Below, piece after piece: positions 1-6,509 of a stretch of DNA of 8,597 nt. The notes below the pieces were generated by a model, which was not told the origin of the DNA, did no database searches, and saw only the letters and a list, made by a program, of their open reading frames with translations. The stretch's first letter is position 1; every line of letters starts with the position of its first letter. Source of the DNA: Actinomyces viscosus (GTDB taxonomy: Bacteria; Bacteroidota; Bacteroidia; Flavobacteriales_D; Crocinitomicaceae); the NCBI GenBank assembly GCA_943326975.2, contig CALPVI020000057.1, positions 1-8,597 on the forward strand. The letters are read 5' to 3'. A program made the translations under genes and the position numbers.

Positions 1-969
1 ATGTTCTCTACAGAAATGGGATCAGTTGCTGGAGATGCTTCTACAATTTACTTACGTCCTGAAACAGCTCAAGGTATTTTCGTAAACTTCTTGAACGTTC
101 AAAAATCTGGAAGAATGAAAATTCCTTTTGGAATTGCTCAAATTGGTAAAGCTTTCCGTAATGAAATTATTGCTCGTCAGTTCATCTTCAGAATGCGTGA
201 GTTCGAACAAATGGAAATGCAATTTTTCGTTCGCCCAGGTGAAGAAATGAAATGGTATGAATATTGGAAAAACACACGTATACAATGGCATAAAGCATTA
301 GGGTTAGGTGAACAACATTACCGTTTCCATGATCATATCAAATTAGCTCACTACGCAAATGCTGCTGCAGATATTGAATTCAATTTCCCAATGGGTTTCA
401 AAGAATTAGAAGGAATTCACTCAAGAACTGATTTCGATTTAAAACAACACGAACAATTCTCAGGTAAAAAATTACAATATTTTGATCCAGAACTAAACCA
501 AAACTATGTTCCTTATGTAATTGAAACTTCAGTTGGTTTAGATAGAATGTTCTTAGCTGTATTAAGTGCTTCTCACAAAATCGAAGTCTTAGAAGATGGT
601 TCAGAAAGAGTTGTCTTGAATTTACCTCCTGCTTTAGCACCATACAAAGTTGCAGTAATGCCGTTAACGAAGAAAGATGGCTTCCCTGAAAAAGCAAGAG
701 AAATCATCGACGGATTGAAATTTGACTTCTTATGTACTTACGATGAGAAAGATTCAATAGGAAAACGTTACCGTCGTCAAGACGCTATCGGGACTCCATT
801 CTCAGTAACAGTTGATCACCAAACATTGGAAGACAACACAGTTACAATTCGTGATCGAGATACAATGCAACAAGAACGAATTGCTATTGCAGATTTACAC
901 AGATTAATAGACCAAAAAGTGAACTTAAGAACTTTACTTTCAGTAGATAAAATGAGTGAAGTTATTTAA
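1..969 (+). CDS. glyQS: Glycyl-tRNA synthetase, dimeric (alpha2) type, 3' part of gene
   Basis: Class II aminoacyl-tRNA synthetase that attaches glycine to tRNA-Gly in the cytoplasm. The visible 322 residues carry the catalytic core: YLRPETAQG (17-25), FRNEI of motif 2 (52-56), FRMREFEQMEM (63-73), the glycine-pocket stretch ELEGIHSRTDFDL (135-147) and motif 3 ETSVGLDRMF (175-184). The anticodon-binding domain follows from about residue 209 (LPPALAPYKVAVMPL) to near the C-terminus. Family members are about 450-520 residues and begin well before this point, so the ATG at position 1 is almost certainly an internal Met (family sequence reads N-L-M-F-S-T-E-M) and the gene is cut by the window edge. 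The stop is TAA at 967-969, followed 11 bases later by a strong hairpin. It is a housekeeping gene convergent with the carotenoid operon and not functionally linked to it. Confidence 0.96.
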   Translation: MFSTEMGSVAGDASTIYLRPETAQGIFVNFLNVQKSGRMKIPFGIAQIGKAFRNEIIARQFIFRMREFEQMEMQFFVRPGEEMKWYEYWKNTRIQWHKALGLGEQHYRFHDHIKLAHYANAAADIEFNFPMGFKELEGIHSRTDFDLKQHEQFSGKKLQYFDPELNQNYVPYVIETSVGLDRMFLAVLSASHKIEVLEDGSERVVLNLPPALAPYKVAVMPLTKKDGFPEKAREIIDGLKFDFLCTYDEKDSIGKRYRRQDAIGTPFSVTVDHQTLEDNTVTIRDRDTMQQERIAIADLHRLIDQKVNLRTLLSVDKMSEVI

Positions 970-980
970 TAATAATCTTT

Positions 981-1021
981 AATAAGAAAGCCCAACATGA
1001 TTACTGTTGGGCTTTCTTATT
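981..1021. terminator. Rho-independent, probably bidirectional terminator
   Basis: A perfect 17-bp inverted repeat: AATAAGAAAGCCCAACA (981-997), a 7-base loop (998-1004), then TGTTGGGCTTTCTTATT (1005-1021). The GCCCAAC core is the strong part of the stem and the outer end is A/T-rich. On the + strand the stem runs into TTATTTTA, a U-rich tail suited to terminating the glycyl-tRNA synthetase transcript. It lies 12 bases beyond the stop of the opposing DUF2141 gene, so it probably also ends the - strand operon, although the U-tract is poorer in that direction (TTATTAAAG). Confidence 0.9.
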
Positions 1022-1033
1022 TTAGAATAAATC

Positions 1034-1462
1034 CTATTTCAAATTTATCGAAATAAAATGTTTATGTCCTTGTTTAAGAGTAATTGCAACATCTGTATAA
1101 TCAGGCGGTCCAAATGTACCAAACTTATTATTTGAAAAACCATAAGGCTCTATCGGATAACCCATCAAATTTTTACTCATTTTACCATTTTTGTCTTGAT
1201 CTTGCAAGACAGCAATCGCATAATTTCCACCATTAATTTTAGGAAAATGAATAGTCATAGGATTTGAATTAACAGCAACTATTTTTCCTAGAACAACTTT
1301 CTCGGGTTCAGGAAATCCTTCTTTATGAAAAAAACCTATTCTTAAATTACCTTTTTTCGCTAAATCAATTCCACTGATTTCTATTGTCAATTCCGAAGTA
1401 TTATCTATCGTCATTGAAAGATGTAAACTAGCAAATAGAAGAAAAACGATATAACGTATCAT
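1034..1462 (-). CDS. DUF2141 family exported protein, last gene of carotenoid operon
   Basis: A 142-residue protein whose N-terminus looks like a signal peptide: Arg3, then a hydrophobic run (about residues 4-17), with the mature part starting near residue 18-23. It is therefore probably periplasmic or surface-exposed. The rest is a predicted beta-sandwich with the DUF2141 hallmark stretch A-V-L-Q-D-Q-D-K-N-G-K (84-94) followed by LMGYPIEPYGFSNN (99-112). The acidic DQDKNGK loop resembles a calcium-binding loop, but no metal has been shown to my knowledge. The start lies 3 bases after the crtI stop, so the two are co-transcribed. DUF2141 genes often accompany carotenoid genes in Bacteroidota and Proteobacteria. 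The function is unknown; a role in pigment placement in the envelope is only an inference. Confidence 0.85.
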   Translation of the reverse strand: MIRYIVFLLFASLHLSMTIDNTSELTIEISGIDLAKKGNLRIGFFHKEGFPEPEKVVLGKIVAVNSNPMTIHFPKINGGNYAIAVLQDQDKNGKMSKNLMGYPIEPYGFSNNKFGTFGPPDYTDVAITLKQGHKHFISINLK

Positions 1463-1465
1463 TAT

Positions 1466-2935
1466 TTATTTGAAGTATTTTATGATTTCATCTGCTGCTA
1501 ATTTACCACTGATCAGAGCAGGAGGCATACCTGGACCTGGAACAGTTAATTGTCCCGCATACACCATATTTTTTAGTTTCTTATTATTCAACTTAGGTTT
1601 CAATATAGCCGTTTGCTTTAAGGTATTTGCAAGACCATATGCATTTCCTTTAAAACTATGATAATCCGAAACAAAATCGTTGATACAATAAGACTTTTTA
1701 TATTCTACATGCTCTCTAACAGATTCTCCAATTTGTTTTTCAAATCGATCCATGATTATTTCATAATACTTCTCTCGGACCTCTTCAGTATCTTTTAAAT
1801 CAGGAGCAATTGGCATCAAAATAAAAATATTCTCACTATTTTCAGGAGCAATACTTTTATCCGTTTTAGAAGGGTTACAAACATAAAACAACGGCTTTTC
1901 AGGCCATGATGGATCTTTGTAAATTTCATTCGAATGATCATCTAAACTTTCATCGAAAAACAATGTATGATGATCTAAACAATCTATTTTTTTATTAATT
2001 CCCAAAAAGAAAATTAAAGAAGATGGAGCTAAAGTTCTCGTATCCCAATACTTATCTCCATAATTGCGATTTTCTTTTGGCAAAAGCGTTTCCATATGCT
2101 TGTAATCTCCAGCAGCAACGATTGCATCAAATTCAAAAGATTGGTTATTTACTTCTAAACCAGTAGCTCTTCCATTTGATGTCTTAATACTAGACACATC
2201 CGCATTCACATGAATTGAAACACCTAACTCGATAGCTAACGACTCCATTGATTCAATGATGCGATACATTCCGTTTTCAGGATACCATGTTCCCAACATT
2301 AAACCAGCATAATTCATTAAACTATATAGTGCTGGCGTATTTTCTGGTGCTGAACCTAAAAAGAGAACAGGAAAATCCATCAATGCAGTTAAACGTGGAT
2401 CTTTGAAATACTTCCTTACAAATTTTTTAAAATTGGAGAATAAATTCAATTTGAAAACACCCCTTATAACTTCAGGCTCAATAAACTCAAACAAAGATTT
2501 ACCTGGTTTATAAATTAATTTATCCATGCTCGTATCATACTTATACTTTGCATCATCCATGAATTGAATTAATTTCGAACCAGCTCCCTTTTCAATCGTT
2601 TCAAACAATTCAATTAATTCTTCTCTTTCTGAAGGTACATCCATTTTAACTTTGTCCTTAAAGACAATTGAAAATGAAGGATTTAATTTTGTAAGCGAAT
2701 AATAATTCTCACGATTTCTACCAAAGTCATTAAAATAACCATCAAAAACTTCTGGCATCCAATACCAACTTGGCCCCATTTCAAAAGTATACCCTTTCTC
2801 TGTAAACTTTCTATTTCGTCCACCAACTGTACTGTTTTTCTCAAATAAAGTAACTTCAAATCCAGCTTTTGCTAAATAAGTTGCAGCTGCTAAACCTGAA
2901 AAACCACCTCCTATAACCGCTATTTTTTTACCCAT
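1466..2935 (-). CDS. crtI: CrtI-type phytoene desaturase
   Basis: FAD-dependent carotenoid desaturase of 489 residues, the usual length for bacterial CrtI. It is expected to convert phytoene to lycopene by successive dehydrogenations at the inner membrane. The N-terminal dinucleotide-binding fold is clear (AVIGGGFSGLAAATYL, 6-21, with the acidic strand end VTLFEKN, 28-34, and GGRNR, 38-42). The C-terminal CrtI signature MVYAGQLTVPGPGMPPALI runs from about residue 457 to 475. The ATG overlaps the end of the regulator gene by 8 bases and places the Rossmann motif at the expected distance, so the start is secure. The homologous 3',4'-desaturase CrtD has a similar fold, but this is the only desaturase gene in the operon, so CrtI is the better call. 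Extra 3',4'-desaturation activity cannot be excluded from sequence. Confidence 0.95.
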   Translation of the reverse strand: MGKKIAVIGGGFSGLAAATYLAKAGFEVTLFEKNSTVGGRNRKFTEKGYTFEMGPSWYWMPEVFDGYFNDFGRNRENYYSLTKLNPSFSIVFKDKVKMDVPSEREELIELFETIEKGAGSKLIQFMDDAKYKYDTSMDKLIYKPGKSLFEFIEPEVIRGVFKLNLFSNFKKFVRKYFKDPRLTALMDFPVLFLGSAPENTPALYSLMNYAGLMLGTWYPENGMYRIIESMESLAIELGVSIHVNADVSSIKTSNGRATGLEVNNQSFEFDAIVAAGDYKHMETLLPKENRNYGDKYWDTRTLAPSSLIFFLGINKKIDCLDHHTLFFDESLDDHSNEIYKDPSWPEKPLFYVCNPSKTDKSIAPENSENIFILMPIAPDLKDTEEVREKYYEIIMDRFEKQIGESVREHVEYKKSYCINDFVSDYHSFKGNAYGLANTLKQTAILKPKLNNKKLKNMVYAGQLTVPGPGMPPALISGKLAADEIIKYFK

Positions 2936-3827
2936 TATGAGCTTGAATTATTTCTTGATTAAATATTTCGATGTTTGGAATAAAACGTTGATTCTTACCA
3001 AGTTTAATCGATTCAAATAATGGAGCTGAGCCTGACCAATAAAAATTAGTTTCTTTGCAATTTTCCTCCAACATTCTTATCACCTTTTTGAATTTTTCTT
3101 TACCTGGACTAATAAATATAAATCCAAAAGCGTTTTTTATTTTTTTCTCAGCCAACATCACACACAAATTACTCACTGGTACCTGAGGACCTAAATACAT
3201 TGTCTTTATATTTGCTGACAGCATTAGATAATTAGCAACCAACAAACCTATTTCATGTGTTTCTGTCTCTGGCAAGAAAAGAACAAAATCAAATTCTTCT
3301 TTATCTAAATGTTGTAATTTATCCATTTCTACAAATAATTTCTGACGAATTCTATTTGATAAAAAATGTTCTTGTAATGGTGTGATTTCATCTATTTCCC
3401 ACATTAACCCAATTCGAGATAATAATGGATAAATAATTTTTGAAATAAATTCAAAAGGTGTAAAAGTTGCTTGAAAATTACTTAACTCACTTTCGATTAT
3501 TTTATCATCAAAATTTAAAGCTCCTGTTAGTAGATTGGTGATACACAATTCTATTTTTGAATCATTAACTGTAGTTGAGTTGTCAATCTTTGAAAGTTCA
3601 TGAACTACATCTTCTTTCGGTAGACTCGCAATCTTTGAAATTTTAATCCCTGACTTCAATAAAACAGAGATAGATAAGATTTTTTTTAAATCTTCGTCGT
3701 TATAAAAACGATAGCCCGTATCAGTTCTATTGGGCGATAGTAAACTATACCTTTGTTCCCAAATTCGAATCGTATGCGCCTTAATTCCAGTAAAATTCTC
3801 TAAATCTTTTATCGAATAAGTTCTCAT
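2928..3827 (-). CDS. carH: MerR-family regulator with B12-binding module, CarH/LitR-like photoreceptor candidate
   Basis: A 299-residue transcription factor with three parts. Residues 1-70 form a MerR winged helix-turn-helix (YSIKDLENFTGIKAHTIRIW, then EQRY and TGYRFYNDEDL). Residues about 90-170 are the B12-binding helical cap. Residues about 178-285 are a Rossmann-like cobalamin domain. The cap carries the CarH signature Wx9EH exactly (W143, E153, H154). The Rossmann domain carries ExHxxG (E189, H191, G194), where the His is the lower axial ligand of cobalamin in CarH. Known CarH proteins bind adenosylcobalamin in the dark as tetramers, repress carotenoid genes, and fall apart in light. The gene overlaps the cyclase gene by 4 bases and crtI by 8, so it is expressed within the operon it probably regulates. 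The likely target is the promoter before crtB. Retention of the B12 residues argues against a B12-independent CarA-type paralogue; photoreceptor function itself is inferred. Confidence 0.9.
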   Translation of the reverse strand: MRTYSIKDLENFTGIKAHTIRIWEQRYSLLSPNRTDTGYRFYNDEDLKKILSISVLLKSGIKISKIASLPKEDVVHELSKIDNSTTVNDSKIELCITNLLTGALNFDDKIIESELSNFQATFTPFEFISKIIYPLLSRIGLMWEIDEITPLQEHFLSNRIRQKLFVEMDKLQHLDKEEFDFVLFLPETETHEIGLLVANYLMLSANIKTMYLGPQVPVSNLCVMLAEKKIKNAFGFIFISPGKEKFKKVIRMLEENCKETNFYWSGSAPLFESIKLGKNQRFIPNIEIFNQEIIQAHNG

Positions 3828-4507
3828 TTTCGTTCTTTTTTCAAATTAAAATAATGGGTAAAATAGGTGCTCATTAACAATAGCAATAAATTATAAATAG
3901 TATCCTCAATTGGGATTGTACCTAATCTGATTCCAAAATTTTGTAGATCACTGTACCAAACCACCGGATTATCCGTAAAACTGCCGGTCAGAATACTATT
4001 CACTACTAAAAAAGGAATTAAAGCTACTATATAGGTAAATAAAAAATCCTCCATAAATTTTTTATCTAACTTATTAATAATGAGTATAAATATAGCAGCA
4101 ATTACAAATGCACTAAACGTATACTTTTGGTCATAATTATATAAACCAATCAATAAAATGACAACTCCAAAAATGTTCCAAAAAAGATTAATTTTCTTGA
4201 ATAAAAATGGGTTTTTGAAATATGCTTTTAATACAAAGTGTATAAACGTACATGAATACGGAACAGTTATAAAAAACAACCATTCTTCTACTGGTAGATT
4301 TAGAAATCTTTTACCAAGTGTATATTGATCATTAAATCCCCAATAAGAATGATTTGTGAAATAAACATCCCAAGGTATAAAAACCAACCCTGTCAAAATG
4401 ATTGCAAAAGATAAAGCACGAAAATATTGATAGAATGCTACTTTCTTGTCAAATGACAAAAAAAGAGTACCAAAGGTTGCGATATTTATCCAAAGATATA
4501 AACTCAT
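3824..4507 (-). CDS. crtYcd: Lycopene cyclase, fused CrtYc-CrtYd (heterodimer-type) membrane protein
   Basis: A 227-residue, strongly hydrophobic protein with about six to seven membrane segments and two copies of the short lycopene cyclase domain. Repeat 1 has PWD (45-47), the Y-W-G-F-N stretch (55-59) and LPVEEWLFF (71-79). Repeat 2 has the matching N170, the V-V-W-Y stretch (182-185) and IPIEDTIYN (198-206). The paired PxE[ED] motifs are typical of the CrtYc/CrtYd family, which in actinobacteria is two small proteins and in archaea, fungi and many Bacteroidota is one fused chain. It closes one or both ends of lycopene to beta rings, giving gamma- or beta-carotene. The gene overlaps crtZ upstream and the regulator downstream by 4 bases each. 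Whether it acts on one or both ends cannot be read from sequence and decides the final pigment. Confidence 0.9.
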   Translation of the reverse strand: MSLYLWINIATFGTLFLSFDKKVAFYQYFRALSFAIILTGLVFIPWDVYFTNHSYWGFNDQYTLGKRFLNLPVEEWLFFITVPYSCTFIHFVLKAYFKNPFLFKKINLFWNIFGVVILLIGLYNYDQKYTFSAFVIAAIFILIINKLDKKFMEDFLFTYIVALIPFLVVNSILTGSFTDNPVVWYSDLQNFGIRLGTIPIEDTIYNLLLLLMSTYFTHYFNLKKERK

Positions 4508-4968
4508 TTTCTACTTAATTCATTCTTAGCTTTGATGTAATATTTTCGAGGAACATACAACATTCCAAAGCATTCTCCATCTTCTTTACCTAAATGCTTG
4601 TGATGAATTTTGTGCGCATAACGTATCGCTCTAAAATAAGCTGAATCGGTATTTCTAAACCATTTCAAACGTTGATGGATAAATATTTCATGCACAAAAA
4701 TGTAACATAGGCCATACACCATAATTCCAATTCCAACACTCACACTAATTGAGTTGTGATTCATCATACCTAACATAATGCACAACCAACTTGGAATACC
4801 AAAAATCAAAAAGAAAAAATCATTTTTTTCCATTTTTTTATTGTGAGGAGCATGATGATCTTCGTGTAAAAACCAACCCAAACCGTGCATTAAATATTTG
4901 TGTGCTAACCATGCAACCGCTTCCATTCCTACGAATGTTACAACGAAAGTGATAATTTCTAAAACCAT
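4504..4968 (-). CDS. crtZ: Beta-carotene 3-hydroxylase (CrtZ-type, fatty acid hydroxylase superfamily)
   Basis: A 154-residue integral membrane di-iron hydroxylase that puts 3-hydroxyl groups on beta-ionone rings, making zeaxanthin from beta-carotene or the 3-hydroxy form of a monocyclic carotene. All the histidine clusters of the family are present: HKYLMH (H23, H28), HEDHH (H35, H38, H39), HEIFIH (H93, H98) and HKIHH (H119, H122, H123). Hydrophobic segments lie at about 4-20, 51-68 and 74-92. The length matches bacterial CrtZ. The gene overlaps the CruF-like gene by 10 bases and the cyclase by 4. Confidence 0.95.
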   Translation of the reverse strand: MVLEIITFVVTFVGMEAVAWLAHKYLMHGLGWFLHEDHHAPHNKKMEKNDFFFLIFGIPSWLCIMLGMMNHNSISVSVGIGIMVYGLCYIFVHEIFIHQRLKWFRNTDSAYFRAIRYAHKIHHKHLGKEDGECFGMLYVPRKYYIKAKNELSRK

Positions 4969-5597
4969 ATTTCTCTTAGACTTAAAACAATAAAAAATAT
5001 AAACTGTGAAACAAAAACTGTCTTTGTAATTCCAGTATTTTTCAACTTAAATTTTGAACAAAAATAAAGTGCTGGTAAACTAATTAAAAACCATGAAACG
5101 TAATTATATAGCGGAATTATTCCTAAATTCCATTTCCAATAACCTAAACTAATCGCTGTCGGTTCCATAGCAATATCAAACAAAAGCATCATGCCACTTC
5201 CTATTAAGATTCTATAGTTTGAATTTTTAGTAAATAAACAACTCCAACTCCAAGCACCTATACTTAAAACAGCCCAATTAATTCCAATTATAAATGGAAC
5301 TTCAAATAATTTGAACCCCAAATTACTTCCATAACTGTAATTTCCAAAAATATACCCTGTATGAACTCCTATTAATTCAGAAGAATACCCAAGTAAGAAT
5401 ATAAGTGAAAATAAAACTGCAAAAAGTTTCAAATTATCTCGAAAAGAAAACACAACGAGAATGAATGTAAAAAATAGATTAAAAAAAGATAACTGTCTAA
5501 AATCGTGTTCAAAAGAAGTAAACATTCCTACCAAACCTACGGATAGAAAGAAAACCGATACAATAGAAAGAATATATTTTAAACTAAAATTTTTCAT
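4959..5597 (-). CDS. cruF: CruF-like carotenoid 1',2'-hydratase (DUF422 family membrane protein)
   Basis: A 212-residue protein with about six to seven hydrophobic segments. It shows the DUF422/CruF pattern: E-L-I-G-V-H-T-G (74-81), FGNYSYG (84-90), Pro101, a conserved acidic stretch D141-x3-E145-P146, the aromatic pair W154/W156, and Y-N-Y-V-S-W (164-169). Characterised members add water across the 1',2' double bond of an acyclic psi-end: gamma-carotene derivatives in cyanobacteria and Deinococcus, bisanhydrobacterioruberin in haloarchaea. Next to a lycopene cyclase and CrtZ this suggests a carotenoid with one ring and one hydrated open end, as in the saproxanthin/myxol group known from marine flavobacteria. 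The ATG shares one base with the crtB stop, so translation is coupled. Family placement is firm; the exact substrate is inferred. Confidence 0.82.
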   Translation of the reverse strand: MKNFSLKYILSIVSVFFLSVGLVGMFTSFEHDFRQLSFFNLFFTFILVVFSFRDNLKLFAVLFSLIFLLGYSSELIGVHTGYIFGNYSYGSNLGFKLFEVPFIIGINWAVLSIGAWSWSCLFTKNSNYRILIGSGMMLLFDIAMEPTAISLGYWKWNLGIIPLYNYVSWFLISLPALYFCSKFKLKNTGITKTVFVSQFIFFIVLSLREIWF

Positions 5598-6433
5598 TAC
5601 AAAACATTGAACGAATGTCTTAAATATCCCTTAAAAAACAAACCATATTTCTTAGCATTAGGAATTCTTACTCTGCCATTTAAAATTACAGAAGGTTCTA
5701 ATTTCTTAATTTTCTTTAATAATCCAGAATAATAAACATATGCTATATATACACCAAAACGAGTGTTATAAGGCAACTTTTTGATTCCCTCATATCCTGC
5801 TTGAAAATCTAATTCAATATCTGCTTCAATCTCTTTTTTAGTAATGGAATTGAAGTTTTCAATATTTATATTTGGAAAATACGTTCTACCCAAAGTATGA
5901 TAGTCATCTTTTAAGTCCCTTAAAAAATTTATTTTTTGAAAAGCACTTCCTAACTTCATAGCTGAAGGTTTTAATTCTTGGTATTTCTCCTCATTTCCGT
6001 TTAAGAAAACCTTTAAACACATCAAACCTACAACTTCAGCACTACCTAAAATATATTCTTCATACTTGTCTTGACTATATGATTGAGGTTCTAAATCCAT
6101 TTTCATAGAATGTAGAAATTGCTGAATAAGTTCAATTGGAATCTTATTTTCATTTACTACTTTCTGAAAAGCATGTAGAATTGGATTTGTACTGATACCA
6201 TCTTCAATTGCTTGATACGTTTCCTCAGTCAATTTATTTAGCATTTCAGATTGTTTGTAACCATGAAAAGAATCTACTATCTCGTCAGCTAACCTAACAA
6301 AACCATAAATTCCATAAATAGAATTTCTTATTTCAGATCCTAATAATCGAATTCCTAATGAAAATGATGTACTGTAATCATTAGTAGTTTGTTTAGCAAT
6401 TTTAAATGCTAATTTGTCATATATTGCTTTCAT
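5597..6433 (-). CDS. crtB: Phytoene synthase (CrtB)
   Basis: A 278-residue head-to-head prenyl synthase that condenses two geranylgeranyl diphosphates to phytoene, the committed step of the pathway. The first aspartate-rich motif lies in RLADEIVDSF (D50-x3-D54), the G-S-A-E-V-V-G helix stretch is at 130-136, and the second signature LGSAFQKINFLRDLKDD (161-177) carries D173, D176 and D177. The length and N-terminus (Y-S-T-S-F at 20-24) are standard, which supports the ATG at 6433. It is the first gene of the carotenoid operon, with a promoter and candidate operator in the 76 bases before it. Squalene or diapophytoene synthase is an alternative in this superfamily, but the crtI/crtZ/cyclase neighbours make phytoene synthase the clear choice. 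Confidence 0.95.
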   Translation of the reverse strand: MKAIYDKLAFKIAKQTTNDYSTSFSLGIRLLGSEIRNSIYGIYGFVRLADEIVDSFHGYKQSEMLNKLTEETYQAIEDGISTNPILHAFQKVVNENKIPIELIQQFLHSMKMDLEPQSYSQDKYEEYILGSAEVVGLMCLKVFLNGNEEKYQELKPSAMKLGSAFQKINFLRDLKDDYHTLGRTYFPNINIENFNSITKKEIEADIELDFQAGYEGIKKLPYNTRFGVYIAYVYYSGLLKKIKKLEPSVILNGRVRIPNAKKYGLFFKGYLRHSFNVL

Positions 6434-6461
6434 ATAGTTTTATCTTTAGTTTCGCTCAAAA

Positions 6462-6469
6462 CAAATATA
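6462..6469 (-). promoter_or_regulatory. Bacteroidota-type -7 promoter box for the crtB operon
   Basis: Read on the - strand this is TATATTTG, a perfect match to the TAnnTTTG -7 element of Bacteroidota sigma factor promoters. It lies about 28 bases before the crtB ATG, implying a short leader of roughly 20-25 bases. The upstream -33 element (TTTG or TTG at 17-23 bases) is not matched well; the nearest candidate is TTTC about 24 bases away. A weak -33 box would suit a promoter under regulator control. No Shine-Dalgarno sequence precedes crtB, which is usual in this phylum. Confidence 0.7.
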
Positions 6470-6474
6470 CAAAT

Positions 6475-6509
6475 TTTGTTTAACATTTTTTACGAAATCA
6501 TTAAACAAA
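6475..6509. promoter_or_regulatory. Candidate operator: 9-bp inverted repeat upstream of the crtB -7 box
   Basis: The + strand reads TTTGTTTAA at 6475-6483 and its exact complement TTAAACAAA at 6501-6509, separated by 17 bases. The near arm sits 5 bases upstream of the -7 box, so a protein bound here would cover the -33 region. A third, partial copy of the half-site (TTTGTTTT on the - strand, 6458-6465) overlaps the -7 box itself. The element fills the only real intergenic gap in the - strand genes and begins immediately beyond the stop codon of the SRPBCC gene. The B12-type MerR regulator encoded downstream is the obvious candidate binder. The A/T-richness of the region weakens the case, and the assignment is inference. 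Confidence 0.4.

Noticed and set aside
1..3. ATG at position 1 as the true start of the glycyl-tRNA synthetase gene
   Set aside because: The protein would lack the whole N-terminal part of the catalytic domain, including motif 1. Family members continue well upstream, so this is an internal Met and the gene is cut by the window edge.
1470..1661. A 63-codon + strand frame opposite the end of crtI
   Set aside because: It lies antisense to the conserved C-terminal CrtI motif, has no recognisable domain and no promoter of its own; a shadow of the real gene.
5059..5066. TATTTTTG on the - strand, a -7-like box inside the CruF-like gene, as an internal promoter for crtZ
   Set aside because: It matches TAnnTTTG but has no -33 element at suitable distance and lies in A/T-rich coding sequence where chance matches are expected.
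6458..6481. Overlapping AAACAAA/TTTGTTT inverted repeat centred near the -7 box as a separate operator
   Set aside because: Low-complexity A/T sequence gives several overlapping pairings; only the longer 9-bp repeat at 6475-6509 was kept as a candidate.
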